In this document: positions 1 to 7,531 of the stretch, piece by piece | Numbering within the stretch: position 1 is the first letter of the stretch | Layout: each line of letters starts with the position of its first letter | NCBI GenBank assembly: GCA_004553485.1 | Contig: SFLG01000027.1 | Span: 1 to 20,548 of the forward strand | From: Bacteroidales bacterium | GTDB lineage: Bacteria; Bacteroidota; Bacteroidia; Bacteroidales; Muribaculaceae | DNA: 20,548 nt | Direction: 5' to 3' | Position numbers and translations under genes: made by a program | The notes under the pieces: model-generated | What the model was told of the DNA's origin: nothing | What the model saw: only the letters and a program-made list of their open reading frames with translations | The model's database searches: none

Positions 1-26
1 GCGGCCCCGCCCTCAAACAGGGCCGC
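1..26 (+). promoter_or_regulatory. Intercistronic hairpin upstream of atpC
   Basis: Positions 1-7 (GCGGCCC) and 20-26 (GGGCCGC) are perfectly complementary around a 12-nt loop. No T-run follows, so this is not a standard intrinsic terminator. It most likely lies between atpD (expected just left of the window) and atpC, because none of the three + frames here reads like an AtpD C-terminus. It may be an RNA stability or processing element. Confidence 0.45.
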
Positions 27-63
27 ATGCCAAAGATAAGGAAACAGAAAAACAGAACAAGTC

Positions 64-300
64 GTGACACTAAAGATAATATCCACTACCGAAGTCGTTT
101 ACGAAGGACAGGTGACAATGGTGACCCTCCCCGGCACCATGGGCAGCTTTACCGTGCTGCACAACCACGCTTCGCTGATTTCAACCCTCACCCCCGGCAA
201 CATCGCCTACCGCGAAGCCGACGGCAAGGAGGGCAGTTTCCCCGTCAAAGGCGGCATTGCCGATGTCGACAACAACGTCATCTCGGTGTGTGTGTATTAA
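64..300 (+). CDS. atpC: ATP synthase F1 epsilon subunit, short form
   Basis: This is the epsilon subunit of the F1 central stalk, 78 residues, with a GTG start at 64. The N-terminal beta-sandwich signature is clear: VTLPGTMGSFTVLHNHASLI, then a basic/acidic beta hairpin, then the segment VKGGIADVDNNVISV. Proteobacterial epsilon is about 135-140 residues; here the whole C-terminal helical domain, which acts as an inhibitory ratchet in those enzymes, is missing. Such short epsilon subunits are usual in Bacteroidetes, so this is probably not a truncation. GTG was chosen because the protein then begins at the usual family position; the first in-frame ATG (118) would remove the first beta strands. 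atpB follows after 29 bp, consistent with one operon. Confidence 0.93.
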   Translation: MTLKIISTTEVVYEGQVTMVTLPGTMGSFTVLHNHASLISTLTPGNIAYREADGKEGSFPVKGGIADVDNNVISVCVY

Positions 301-329
301 CAGTCAGCCAACGTTTTACGAGATATAAC

Positions 330-1568
330 ATGAACCGTTTAATCCGTCTGGTAACAATCGCCGCAATCGTCCTGCTGACCCCCTGGTCGGCCAGAGCCGA
401 TGTCGCCGCCGATACCTTAAAGGTCTCCACCGACCTCGAAAAGGACGCGGGCAAGGCTCAGAACGAAGAGAAGAAGCTCGACCCCAAAGAGGTTATCTTC
501 GAGCACCTGGGCGACGCCTACGGCTGGGAGGTGCCCTTCAACCACCACAAGCGCATACCTCTGCCCGTCATCGTCGTCGACCATGAGGGCAGCACACACG
601 TGTTCATGTCGCACCACCTCGAACACGGCGCCTCGTACGAGCACAACGGCAAGACATTCCATATCGCCGGCAAAGACTCGCCCTACAAGGGCAAAGTTGT
701 CGAAGTCGGCGCCGACGGCAAAGAGATAAAGGTCAAGGCCGACATCTCCGTCACCAAGGACGTCGCCGCCATCCTCATCACCGTCCTCATCGTCAGCGGC
801 CTCATGCTGTGGCATGCCGGATGGTACCGCCGCAAAACACTGCTCGCCCCGCGCAAGGGCCTGGGTCTTGTCGAGCTCATCACCTGCTTCATCTACGACG
901 GCGTAGTGCGCAACACCCTGGGCGAAAAGGCCCACAAGTTTGCCCCCTACCTGCTGACGGTGTTCTGGTTCATCCTCATCGCCAACCTCATGGGCCTGAT
1001 GGTGGTCTTCCCCGGCGGCGCCAACCTCACGGGCAACATCGCCTGCACGCTGGTGCTGTCGATAATCACCTTCCTGGTCACCAACATCTTTGCCACAAAG
1101 CACTACTGGAAAGAGATATTATGGCCCGACGTGCCCCTGTGGCTGAAGTTCCCCCTGCCCATCATGCCGGCTATCGAAATTTTCGGCATGTTCACCAAGC
1201 CGGCCGCCCTCACCGTGCGTCTCTTCGCCAACATGATGGGTGGACACATGATAGTGCTGGTGCTGACACTGCTCATCTTCATCTTCGCCGCCGTCAGCCC
1301 GGCCGCCGGAGGCGGAGCGACAGTCATCAGCCTGCTTTTCTCGGTGTTCATGCTTCTTATCGACGTGCTGGTAAGCTTTATCCAGGCATACGTCTTCACC
1401 ATGCTCTCGACAATCTTCATCTCGCTGGCCCAGGAGAAGGGACACGAGGACGAGCACCATCTTGAGCACGACCACGACCACTCGTCGCCGGGCTCGGCCA
1501 TCATGGCAGACAGCACCGCCCCCGGTGTCGTGACAACCGTCGACAAGGAGGCCGCGGCAACCAACTGA
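330..1568 (+). CDS. atpB: ATP synthase F0 subunit a, with extracytoplasmic N-domain and His-rich tail
   Basis: This is the membrane stator subunit carrying the proton half-channels, 412 residues. The ATG at 330 gives a clear signal peptide (hydrophobic stretch around residues 8-18, predicted cleavage after Ser-Ala-Arg-Ala at 23). Residues about 24-140 form a hydrophilic extracytoplasmic domain beginning with a conserved-looking stretch DPKEVIFEHLGDAYGWEV. Five or six membrane helices follow from about 145. The essential arginine is R297, in LTVRLFANMMGGHM. The C-terminus is a polar tail of about 40 residues with six His between 372 and 384 among Asp/Glu. Signal-peptide-bearing long AtpB proteins are typical of Bacteroidetes; E. 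coli subunit a is about 271 residues. The frame stays open upstream to 27, but that extension overlaps atpC and lacks protein character. Confidence 0.95.
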   Translation: MNRLIRLVTIAAIVLLTPWSARADVAADTLKVSTDLEKDAGKAQNEEKKLDPKEVIFEHLGDAYGWEVPFNHHKRIPLPVIVVDHEGSTHVFMSHHLEHGASYEHNGKTFHIAGKDSPYKGKVVEVGADGKEIKVKADISVTKDVAAILITVLIVSGLMLWHAGWYRRKTLLAPRKGLGLVELITCFIYDGVVRNTLGEKAHKFAPYLLTVFWFILIANLMGLMVVFPGGANLTGNIACTLVLSIITFLVTNIFATKHYWKEILWPDVPLWLKFPLPIMPAIEIFGMFTKPAALTVRLFANMMGGHMIVLVLTLLIFIFAAVSPAAGGGATVISLLFSVFMLLIDVLVSFIQAYVFTMLSTIFISLAQEKGHEDEHHLEHDHDHSSPGSAIMADSTAPGVVTTVDKEAAATN

Positions 1569-1652
1569 GCCGCAGCGGCCCCCAACCCGGAATAAAGCAA
1601 CAACAGCAAAGACAACGCAGCAGCAAACGACAACGCAACTCAAAACATACAG

Positions 1653-1672
1653 CTTCGGGGCCCGTCCCGAAG
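1653..1672 (+). promoter_or_regulatory. Hairpin in the atpB-atpE spacer
   Basis: CTTCGGG (1653-1659) and CCCGAAG (1666-1672) form a 7-bp stem with a 6-nt loop, about 50 nt before the atpE start. No T-run follows. A role in atpE mRNA stability or 5' end processing is inferred from position only. Confidence 0.4.
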
Positions 1673-1724
1673 ACATGACAAGCAAAATAATCAACAAAAA
1701 AATAACATCTAAAACTTTTAAACT

Positions 1725-1964
1725 ATGTTAGGAATTTTAGCAGCAGAAGCTCTCGTAGGTCTCGGCGCATCAATAGGCGCAGCTATCGCAGCCATCGGCG
1801 CAGGTATCGGTATCGGTAAAATCGGCGGCGCAGCCATGGAGGCCATCGCCCGTCAGCCCGAGTCTGCCGGCGACATCCGCTCCAACATGATTGTTATCGC
1901 AGCCCTCGTCGAGGGCGTGGCCCTGTTTGCAGTTATCGTCTGTGTACTTGCCCTCTTCGTCTGA
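1725..1964 (+). CDS. atpE: ATP synthase F0 subunit c (proton type)
   Basis: This is the ring-forming proteolipid, 79 residues: two transmembrane helices joined by the polar loop ARQPE (residues 42-46), which contacts F1. Helix 1 is glycine/alanine-rich (GAGIGIGKIGG). The ion-binding carboxylate of helix 2 is E63, in ALVEGVALFAV. The residues that build sodium sites in Na+-type c subunits (a helix-1 glutamine, and Ser/Thr just after the glutamate) are absent, so proton coupling is inferred. The start at ATG 1725 is preceded by an A/T-rich leader without a Shine-Dalgarno. The spacers on both sides (156 and 144 bp) are longer than others in the operon and contain hairpins, which may relate to the need for many c copies per enzyme. 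Confidence 0.96.
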   Translation: MLGILAAEALVGLGASIGAAIAAIGAGIGIGKIGGAAMEAIARQPESAGDIRSNMIVIAALVEGVALFAVIVCVLALFV

Positions 1965-1982
1965 GCATAACGTCCGCAGTAC

Positions 1983-2008
1983 CCCGGGGGCGCCCCGGCG
2001 CCCCCGGG
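1983..2008 (+). promoter_or_regulatory. All-GC hairpin just downstream of atpE
   Basis: CCCGGGGGCGCC (1983-1994) is followed after two bases by its exact reverse complement (1997-2008). In RNA this gives at least an 11-bp G/C-only stem capped by a 4-nt loop, starting 18 nt after the atpE stop. There is no T-run, so it is not a classical terminator. It could protect the atpE 3' end after processing, or cause partial polymerase attenuation before atpF. Confidence 0.6.
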
Positions 2009-2108
2009 ACACGCGCGATGGTGCCGGCGGCGGAGACTTCCTCCCGGCTCACGGCGGCATGGCCGCCAACCCCTAAAACGTCTGTATTTATTTTCCAAGC
2101 AAAATATA

Positions 2109-2636
2109 ATGGAACTATTCACCCCCGACTTTGGCCTTGTCTTTTGGATGTTCGTCGGTTTCGCCATCCTCTTCCTCATCCTGTGGAAGTTTGCCTGGCC
2201 CGTCATCATCAAATCAGTGGATAACCGCGCCGCCCTCATTGACAAGGGTGTCGAGTATGCGCAGAACGCCAAGCTCCAGCTGGACAACGCCCAGCAGGAA
2301 CACGACAAAATCGTTGGCGAGGCCCGCACAAAGCAGGCCGACATCCTGCGTGAGGCCGACCGCTTGAAGACGCAGATTGTCGAGGAAGCACGCAACGAGG
2401 CCAAAACCGCCGCTCAGAAGGAGATGGAGGCCGCACGCCAGTCGATTGCCCAGCAACAGAAGCAGGCCGAAATTCAGCTGCGCCAGCAGCTGGGGCAGCT
2501 TGTGCTCGACGTAGCCGGTCGTGTCGTACGCACTAACGTCGACAACAGCGAGGCTCAGTCCAAACTGGTGAACACTTACCTTGACGAGATAGAAAACGGC
2601 GGCAAGGGCAACACCCCTGACACCAAAAAGAAATAA
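2109..2636 (+). CDS. atpF: ATP synthase F0 subunit b
   Basis: This is the peripheral stalk (stator) subunit, 175 residues. One N-terminal membrane helix (about residues 8-30, within FGLVFWMFVGFAILFLILW) is followed by a long charged, Ala/Gln/Glu-rich helix with coiled-coil character (about 45-155) that dimerises and reaches the F1 head through delta. Length is near the family norm (about 156-175). The C-terminus is basic (DTKKK). Position between atpE and atpH is the standard order. ATG 2109 is the only start that keeps the membrane helix at the N-terminus. Confidence 0.95.
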   Translation: MELFTPDFGLVFWMFVGFAILFLILWKFAWPVIIKSVDNRAALIDKGVEYAQNAKLQLDNAQQEHDKIVGEARTKQADILREADRLKTQIVEEARNEAKTAAQKEMEAARQSIAQQQKQAEIQLRQQLGQLVLDVAGRVVRTNVDNSEAQSKLVNTYLDEIENGGKGNTPDTKKK

Positions 2637-2670
2637 CCATCACGCTTAAGATACTGCCCTGACAACTCCC

Positions 2671-2697
2671 GCCGGCCCCTCACCCCCCGGGCGCGGC
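2671..2697 (+). promoter_or_regulatory. GC hairpin in the atpF-atpH spacer
   Basis: GCCGGCCC (2671-2678) can pair with GGGCGCGGC (2689-2697) with one bulged G, leaving a 10-nt C-rich loop. It lies about 35 nt after the atpF stop and resembles the other intercistronic hairpins of this operon. Function is not shown. Confidence 0.35.
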
Positions 2698-2744
2698 GAA
2701 CAGCGAAAACTCTTAAGAAGATACAAACACAAACCCGGCAAAGA

Positions 2745-3296
2745 ATGGACAACGGACTTATTCCACACAGATATGCCAAGGCTCTCTACGAGTTCGCCCT
2801 CGAACGGCACGACCAGGCTGCCGTCTACGAGGCGATGAAGGCCGTAATTGATAACTTCGAGGCTGTACCCGGCCTGCAGAAGGCTATGGCAAATCCGTTT
2901 ATGCCCAAGGAGGAGAAGGAAAAGCTCATCCTTGAGGCCGCCGGAAGTCCCGCAGCCGACAAAGGCGGCGACACTCTGACCGATTTTGTGAAACTCCTGG
3001 CAAAGAACAATCGCCTCGACCTGGTGATGTGGATGGCCTTCGCCTACCGCGACATCTACCGTCAGGAAAACTCGATTTACCTCGTCACCATCACCTCGGC
3101 AATGCCCCTCGGCGAGGCCGACCGCAAGCGCCTCGAACAGCTTGTGATGTCGAAGCTCAACGGCGGGACGGCCGAGATAAAGTACCTTGTGGACCCCGAC
3201 ATCATCGGCGGGTTCATCATCACTGTCGACAACGAGCGCCTCGACGCCTCGGTGCGCAACGAACTTAACGAACTGAGACAAAACCTGATGAAGTGA
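2745..3296 (+). CDS. atpH: ATP synthase F1 delta subunit (OSCP-type)
   Basis: This subunit sits on top of F1 and ties the b stalk to the alpha subunits, 183 residues. The N-terminal six-helix domain starts with the family pattern IPHRYAKALYEFALE. The C-terminal part carries the diagnostic VDPDIIGGFIITVDNERLDA followed by SVRNELNELR. Length matches the family (about 175-185). It lies in the standard position between atpF and atpA. The start at ATG 2745 fits because the conserved RYAKALYE lies about 10 residues in. Confidence 0.95.
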   Translation: MDNGLIPHRYAKALYEFALERHDQAAVYEAMKAVIDNFEAVPGLQKAMANPFMPKEEKEKLILEAAGSPAADKGGDTLTDFVKLLAKNNRLDLVMWMAFAYRDIYRQENSIYLVTITSAMPLGEADRKRLEQLVMSKLNGGTAEIKYLVDPDIIGGFIITVDNERLDASVRNELNELRQNLMK

Positions 3297-3381
3297 CCCC
3301 GGCGCAGGCCCCGGCCGACGTTCGGACAGCCCCCCCGTCAGCAAAACCGCTCAAACGTCAACAACAAAGAGATACAGACAC

Positions 3382-3396
3382 GCCGGAGCCTCCGGC
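3382..3396 (+). promoter_or_regulatory. Small hairpin in the atpH-atpA spacer
   Basis: GCCGGA (3382-3387) pairs with TCCGGC (3391-3396) around a 3-nt loop, about 48 nt before the atpA start. It is short and could be chance in a GC-rich genome; it is listed because most spacers of the operon contain such a structure. Confidence 0.25.
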
Positions 3397-3444
3397 CCTG
3401 ACATAATTTAAAATTTAGAGTAAAAACTTAGCATACCGGTTGCA

Positions 3445-5022
3445 ATGATCAATCCCAGCGAGATATCCGAAGTTTTAAAGCAGCAGCTTGAAAACGTCAA
3501 CAAACACGTCACCTTCGACGAAGTAGGCAAAGTGCTTGAAGTGGGCGACGGTGTGGCACACGTCTACGGACTCGACAATGTGCGCGCAAACGAACTCGTA
3601 GAATTCGAGAACGGTGTCACCGGCGTGGCCCTCAACCTTGAGGAAAGCAACGTCGGCGTCATCCTTATGGACAACGTCAACGACGTCTCCGAAGGGATGT
3701 CGGTCAAACGCACCGGAGAGATCGCTTCGATTCCCGTTGGCGACGGCCTCTTCGGTCGCGTCATCAACGTGCTCGGCGAGCCCATCGACGGCCGCGGCCC
3801 CATCCAGGGCGACCTGATGCGTCTGCCCCTCGAGCGCAAGGCCCCCGGCGTAATCTACCGCCAGCCCGTGACGCAGCCCCTGCAGACAGGCATCAAGGCC
3901 ATCGACGCCATGATTCCCATCGGCCGCGGCCAGCGCGAGCTCATCATCGGTGACCGCCAGATCGGCAAGACCGCCATCGCCATCGACACCATCATCAACC
4001 AGCGCAAAAACTACGAGGCCGGCAAGCCCGTATACTGCATATATGTCGCCATAGGCCAGAAGGCCTCGTCGGTGGCTGCCCTCGTCGAGACCCTCCGCCG
4101 CAACGGCGCCCTCGACTACACCGTTGTCGTCGCCGCAACGGCCGCCGATTCGGCCTCGATGCGCTACTACGCCCCCTTTGCCGGCGTGGCAATCGGCGAG
4201 TATATCCGCGACACCGGCCGCGACGCTCTCATCGTCTACGACGACCTGTCAAAGCAGGCCGTGGCATACCGCGAGATTTCGCTTATCCTCAAGCGCCCCT
4301 CGGGACGTGAGGCTTACCCCGGCGATATCTTCTACCTGCACTCGCGTCTGCTCGAGCGCGCCGCAAAAATCATCGACAACCAGGAAATCGCCTCGACGAT
4401 GAACGACCTGCCCGCTCCCCTCAAGCCCATCGTCAAGGGCGGAGGCTCGCTGACGGCCCTCCCCATCATCGAGACACAGGCCGGCGACGTGTCGGCATAC
4501 ATCCCAACCAACGTCATCTCCATCACCGACGGCCAGATCTTCCTTGAGACCGGCCTCTTCAACGAGGGCATCCGTCCCGCCATCAACGTAGGTATCTCCG
4601 TATCGCGTGTCGGCGGCTCGGCACAGATCAAGTCGATGAAGAAAGTGGCCGGTACCCTCAAGATCGACCAGGCACAGTACCGCGAGCTCGAGGCCTTCAC
4701 CAAATTCGGTGGCGACATGGACGCCGTCACCGCCCGCGTCATCGACAAGGGCCGCAAGAACCAGCGCCTGCTCGTCCAGCCCCAGTATCACCCCTGGGAC
4801 GTCGCCGACGAGGTCGCCGTCATCTTCTGCGGCGTAAACGGCCTGCTCTCCAACGTGCCCCTCGATAAGGTGGCCGACTTCGAGAAACAGTTTGTGCAGC
4901 TGCTCCACGCCAAATACGCCGAGGACGTGCTCGCCCCCATCGCCGCCGGCAAGCTCGACGACGACATCAAGAGCAAGCTTACCGACGCCGCCGGCGAGAT
5001 TGCCGCAATGTACAGCAAATAA
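3445..5022 (+). CDS. atpA: ATP synthase F1 alpha subunit
   Basis: This is the non-catalytic nucleotide-binding subunit of the F1 hexamer, 525 residues. The N-terminal beta-barrel carries GVAHVYGL and ERKAPGVIYR. The P-loop is GDRQIGKT at 169-176, the alpha-type version of Walker A. The Walker B strand is ALIVYDDL at 261-268, and the arginine finger that reaches the catalytic beta site is R388 in the conserved ISVSRVGGSAQIK. The C-terminal helical domain follows. Full length for the family (about 500-530). Spacing is 148 bp from atpH and 63 bp to atpG. Nothing unusual in key residues. Confidence 0.98.
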   Translation: MINPSEISEVLKQQLENVNKHVTFDEVGKVLEVGDGVAHVYGLDNVRANELVEFENGVTGVALNLEESNVGVILMDNVNDVSEGMSVKRTGEIASIPVGDGLFGRVINVLGEPIDGRGPIQGDLMRLPLERKAPGVIYRQPVTQPLQTGIKAIDAMIPIGRGQRELIIGDRQIGKTAIAIDTIINQRKNYEAGKPVYCIYVAIGQKASSVAALVETLRRNGALDYTVVVAATAADSASMRYYAPFAGVAIGEYIRDTGRDALIVYDDLSKQAVAYREISLILKRPSGREAYPGDIFYLHSRLLERAAKIIDNQEIASTMNDLPAPLKPIVKGGGSLTALPIIETQAGDVSAYIPTNVISITDGQIFLETGLFNEGIRPAINVGISVSRVGGSAQIKSMKKVAGTLKIDQAQYRELEAFTKFGGDMDAVTARVIDKGRKNQRLLVQPQYHPWDVADEVAVIFCGVNGLLSNVPLDKVADFEKQFVQLLHAKYAEDVLAPIAAGKLDDDIKSKLTDAAGEIAAMYSK

Positions 5023-5085
5023 GCCGCTGCGGCGGCACAACCAACCCAAAGAGATAATCAACCAACCCACCAACCGTAAAAGCCA

Positions 5086-5988
5086 ATGGCAACACTAAGG
5101 GACTTAAAGGGACGTATCGCCTCGGTGGCATCCTCTGAGAAGATTACCGGAGCGATGAAGATGATTTCGTCGGCTAAAATGCACAAGGCCGAGGGCGCTC
5201 TGCGCCGTCTGGTACCTTTCCGCAGCCAGATCGAGACCATCATCGCCAATCTGCTGTCGTCGGACGCCGAATTCGACTCGCCCCTGGTAAACGCACCCGC
5301 CGAGACCCGCAACGTCCTGTTGCTGGCCTGGGGCAGCGACGAAGGCTTGTGCGGCGCTTACAACGTCAACATCTACAAACAGGTGGTGGCCCGTATCAGC
5401 GACATCAAGGCACGCTTCCCGCAGGCTCTGATAACCGTTTGTCCCATAGGCCACAAGCTTGCCGGCGCCTGCTCGCACATCAAACTGGCGGGCGTAAAGG
5501 TGGTGGCTTCGTCCAAGGGCCTCGGGTACGAGTTTGTCAACTCGAAGAGCGAGGGCGAGGACGTTAACACCTTCACCGACGCCATCGTCAAAAACTTCCT
5601 GGCGAAGCAGGTCGACTGCTGCGAGGTGCTGTATATGAACTACATATCGGCCGGACGCCAGCGTGCCAAAGCGCAGCAGCTGCTGCCCGTGCTTGCCTCG
5701 ACCTTCAAGCAGGACAAGGGTGCCGGCGACGAGCGTCCCTACATCTTCGAGCCGGGTCCCGGCCCGATTTTCAACACTGTCCTCCCGATGTTCCTGATGT
5801 CGACCATGCAGGACATCTTCACCGAAAACCGCGCCTCCGAACAGGCCGCCCGCGTGATGGCAATGCAGGCCGCAAACGACAACGCCAAGAAACTGCTCGA
5901 CAGCCTGCGCCTCGAGTACAACAAACTGCGCCAGCAGTCTATCACGGCCGAGCTGCTCGACATCGTCGGCGGCCAGGTCAAAAACTGA
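5086..5988 (+). CDS. atpG: ATP synthase F1 gamma subunit
   Basis: This is the rotating central shaft, 300 residues. The N-terminal coiled-coil helix has the family pattern LKGRIASVASSEKITGAMKM. The Rossmann-like middle contains GSDEGLCGAYN, where many homologues have SDRGLCGG-, so an acidic residue replaces the usual basic one. The C-terminal helix carries ANDNAKKLLDSL and ends QSITAELLDIVGGQVKN. Length is normal (about 285-300). This is usually the last gene of the F-ATPase cluster; here nuoI starts only 57 bp later on the same strand, with no terminator visible, so read-through into the complex I genes is expected. Confidence 0.96.
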   Translation: MATLRDLKGRIASVASSEKITGAMKMISSAKMHKAEGALRRLVPFRSQIETIIANLLSSDAEFDSPLVNAPAETRNVLLLAWGSDEGLCGAYNVNIYKQVVARISDIKARFPQALITVCPIGHKLAGACSHIKLAGVKVVASSKGLGYEFVNSKSEGEDVNTFTDAIVKNFLAKQVDCCEVLYMNYISAGRQRAKAQQLLPVLASTFKQDKGAGDERPYIFEPGPGPIFNTVLPMFLMSTMQDIFTENRASEQAARVMAMQAANDNAKKLLDSLRLEYNKLRQQSITAELLDIVGGQVKN

Positions 5989-6045
5989 AAACAAACAGAG
6001 TTATAATCCAAACTCAAAACATAAAAGAAAGCTCACAAACCAATA

Positions 6046-6918
6046 ATGAGTAGTATAAAAGAATATTTCTCGGACTTCGGCAACGGATTTGCAAGCCTCA
6101 TCAAAGGCCTTGCTGTTACCGGCAAGGAATTCGTCACCCCCAAGATTACCGAGCGATACCCCGAAAACCGCAAGACCCACGAATGGCCCGAGCGGTTCCG
6201 CGCCAAACTGGAGCTCATCTACGACAAAGAGGGCAACCACAAGTGTATAGCGTGCGGCACGTGCGAGCGCGTATGCCCCAACGGCACCATCAAGCTCGAG
6301 ACAAAGATGGTAGACACGCTTGCCGGTACAAAAAAGAAAAAACTGGTGAAGTACATCTACGACCTGGGTTCGTGCACCTTCTGCCAGCTCTGCGTGCAGA
6401 ACTGCCCCACCCACGCCCTCGACTTCAGTAACGATTTTGAGCAGGCCACCTTCACGCGCAAGGCCCTTGTCGAGCAGCTCAACTTCCTGCCCGAGAAGGA
6501 GGAGCCCGCACCCACCCCCGAGCAGCTTGCCGCCGCCGCCAAAGCCCGCGAGGCCAAGATAGCCGCCGCCAAGGCCGCCGCTGCCGCCAAAGCCGCCGCT
6601 CCCGCCGCCCAGGCCGCTCCCGAACTCGATGCCAAGGCAAAGGCCGCCCTCGCCGCCGCTGCCGGCGACCCCGAGAAGGAGGCCAAGATACGCGCCGCAC
6701 TCGAGAAGGCCGCCGCTCTGAAGGCCGCACGCGCCGCCGCTGCCGGTAACGCCGAAGCACCCAAAGCTGACGCCCAGGCCGCTCCCGAACTCGACGCCAA
6801 GGCAAAGGCCGCTCTCGCCGCCGCTGCCGGCGACCCCGAGAAGGAGGCCAAGATTCGCGCCGCCCTCGAAAAGGCCGCCGCTCTCCGCGCCGCGCGCGAG
6901 GCAGCAAAAAAAGAATAA
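6046..6918 (+). CDS. nuoI: Complex I subunit NuoI with long Ala/Lys/Glu repeat tail
   Basis: This is a 2x[4Fe-4S] ferredoxin-like subunit, which in complex I passes electrons toward NuoB. It has 290 residues; usual NuoI is roughly 150-200. The two cluster motifs are intact: C67, C70, C73, C77-Pro (CIACGTCERVCP) and C110, C113, C116, C120-Pro (CTFCQLCVQNCP). The ferredoxin domain ends near residue 148 after NDFEQATFTRKALVEQLN. The remaining ~140 residues are low-complexity, strongly helical Ala/Lys/Glu/Arg sequence holding two copies of a 55-residue unit (about 189-243 and 244-290). The unit core is LDAKAKAALAAAAGDPEKEA. nuoA, nuoB, nuoCD and nuoH are not upstream as they usually are; the gene follows atpG directly. 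The core identification is secure; the tail's role is unknown. Confidence 0.93.
   Translation: MSSIKEYFSDFGNGFASLIKGLAVTGKEFVTPKITERYPENRKTHEWPERFRAKLELIYDKEGNHKCIACGTCERVCPNGTIKLETKMVDTLAGTKKKKLVKYIYDLGSCTFCQLCVQNCPTHALDFSNDFEQATFTRKALVEQLNFLPEKEEPAPTPEQLAAAAKAREAKIAAAKAAAAAKAAAPAAQAAPELDAKAKAALAAAAGDPEKEAKIRAALEKAAALKAARAAAAGNAEAPKADAQAAPELDAKAKAALAAAAGDPEKEAKIRAALEKAAALRAAREAAKKE
6610..6915 (+). repeat. 165-bp tandem duplication inside nuoI
   Basis: The segment from 6610 repeats from 6775 with a period of 165 bp (55 codons). The second copy is cut short by the stop after 47 codons. Over about the first 41 codons the two copies differ at only a handful of bases, mostly synonymous, which suggests recent duplication or ongoing homogenisation. 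The reading frame is kept. Confidence 0.85.
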
Positions 6919-6950
6919 ACCTTAACATGCCGAAAGGCACTTAAAAGGTT
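6918..6950 (+). promoter_or_regulatory. GAAA-capped hairpin between nuoI and nuoJ
   Basis: TGCC-GAAA-GGCA (6928-6939) forms a GNRA-type tetraloop hairpin. It is flanked by complementary AACCTT (6918-6923) and AAGGTT (6945-6950) with small bulges, so the two helices can stack. No T-run follows directly. A processing or stability role is inferred. Confidence 0.4.
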
Positions 6951-6993
6951 ACCACTCAGAAAAAAACAAATCAATTACCACTGTTCATATAAA

Positions 6994-7509
6994 ATGGATT
7001 CCGTAGGAAGTATTATTATTTACTTTATCCTCGCTCTGGCACTGGTAGTGTTCTCGGTGATGGCGGTGACCACGCGCAAAATCCTGCGCTCGGCCACTTA
7101 CCTGCTGTTTACGCTCTTCGCCACTGCCGGAGTGTACTTTATGCTGGACTACGAATTTCTGGGCACCGTACAGATCGCCGTTTACGCCGGCGGTATAGTG
7201 GTGCTGTTCGTGTTCTCCATTCTGCTTACCCACCAGCCGGGCGAGGACGCCCCGCTGCTGGCTTCGAGGGGACGTGTGATGGGCCTAGTGGCCGCACTGG
7301 CTATGCTGGTGGCCGGCCTTTGGTGCCTGGTAACACGCTTGGGCCTGGCATTTACCAAACTGCCCGCTATGTCTAACCCCGACATGAAACTCATAGGACA
7401 GACTATGATGTCGACCGGCGACGGTGGATATCTGCTGCCTTTCGAGGCCATCTCGGTTTTGCTGCTGGCATGCATCATCGGCGGCATAGTAGTGGCTCGC
7501 AAACGTTAA
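6994..7509 (+). CDS. nuoJ: Complex I membrane subunit NuoJ
   Basis: This is a small hydrophobic subunit at the base of the membrane arm, 171 residues with five predicted membrane helices. The family signature lies in the third helix region: FLGTVQIAVYAGGIVVLFVF, containing the conserved tyrosine and glycine pair where a pi-bulge forms in known structures. N-terminal helix: IIIYFILALALVVFSVMAV. The gene order I-J-K-L-M-N matches the standard nuo order. Length is typical of Bacteroidetes NuoJ (about 165-185). Confidence 0.93.
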   Translation: MDSVGSIIIYFILALALVVFSVMAVTTRKILRSATYLLFTLFATAGVYFMLDYEFLGTVQIAVYAGGIVVLFVFSILLTHQPGEDAPLLASRGRVMGLVAALAMLVAGLWCLVTRLGLAFTKLPAMSNPDMKLIGQTMMSTGDGGYLLPFEAISVLLLACIIGGIVVARKR

Positions 7510-7531
7510 CCCGTAAAAAGACAGGATATTT

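Noticed and set aside
27..329. N-terminal extension of atpB back to position 27
   Set aside because: The extension overlaps atpC in another frame and is Arg/Pro/Gln-rich without protein character; ATG 330 gives a proper signal peptide.
1725..1964. Sodium-driven ATP synthase
   Set aside because: Subunit c lacks the helix-1 glutamine and the Ser/Thr after the key glutamate that form sodium sites; proton coupling fits better.
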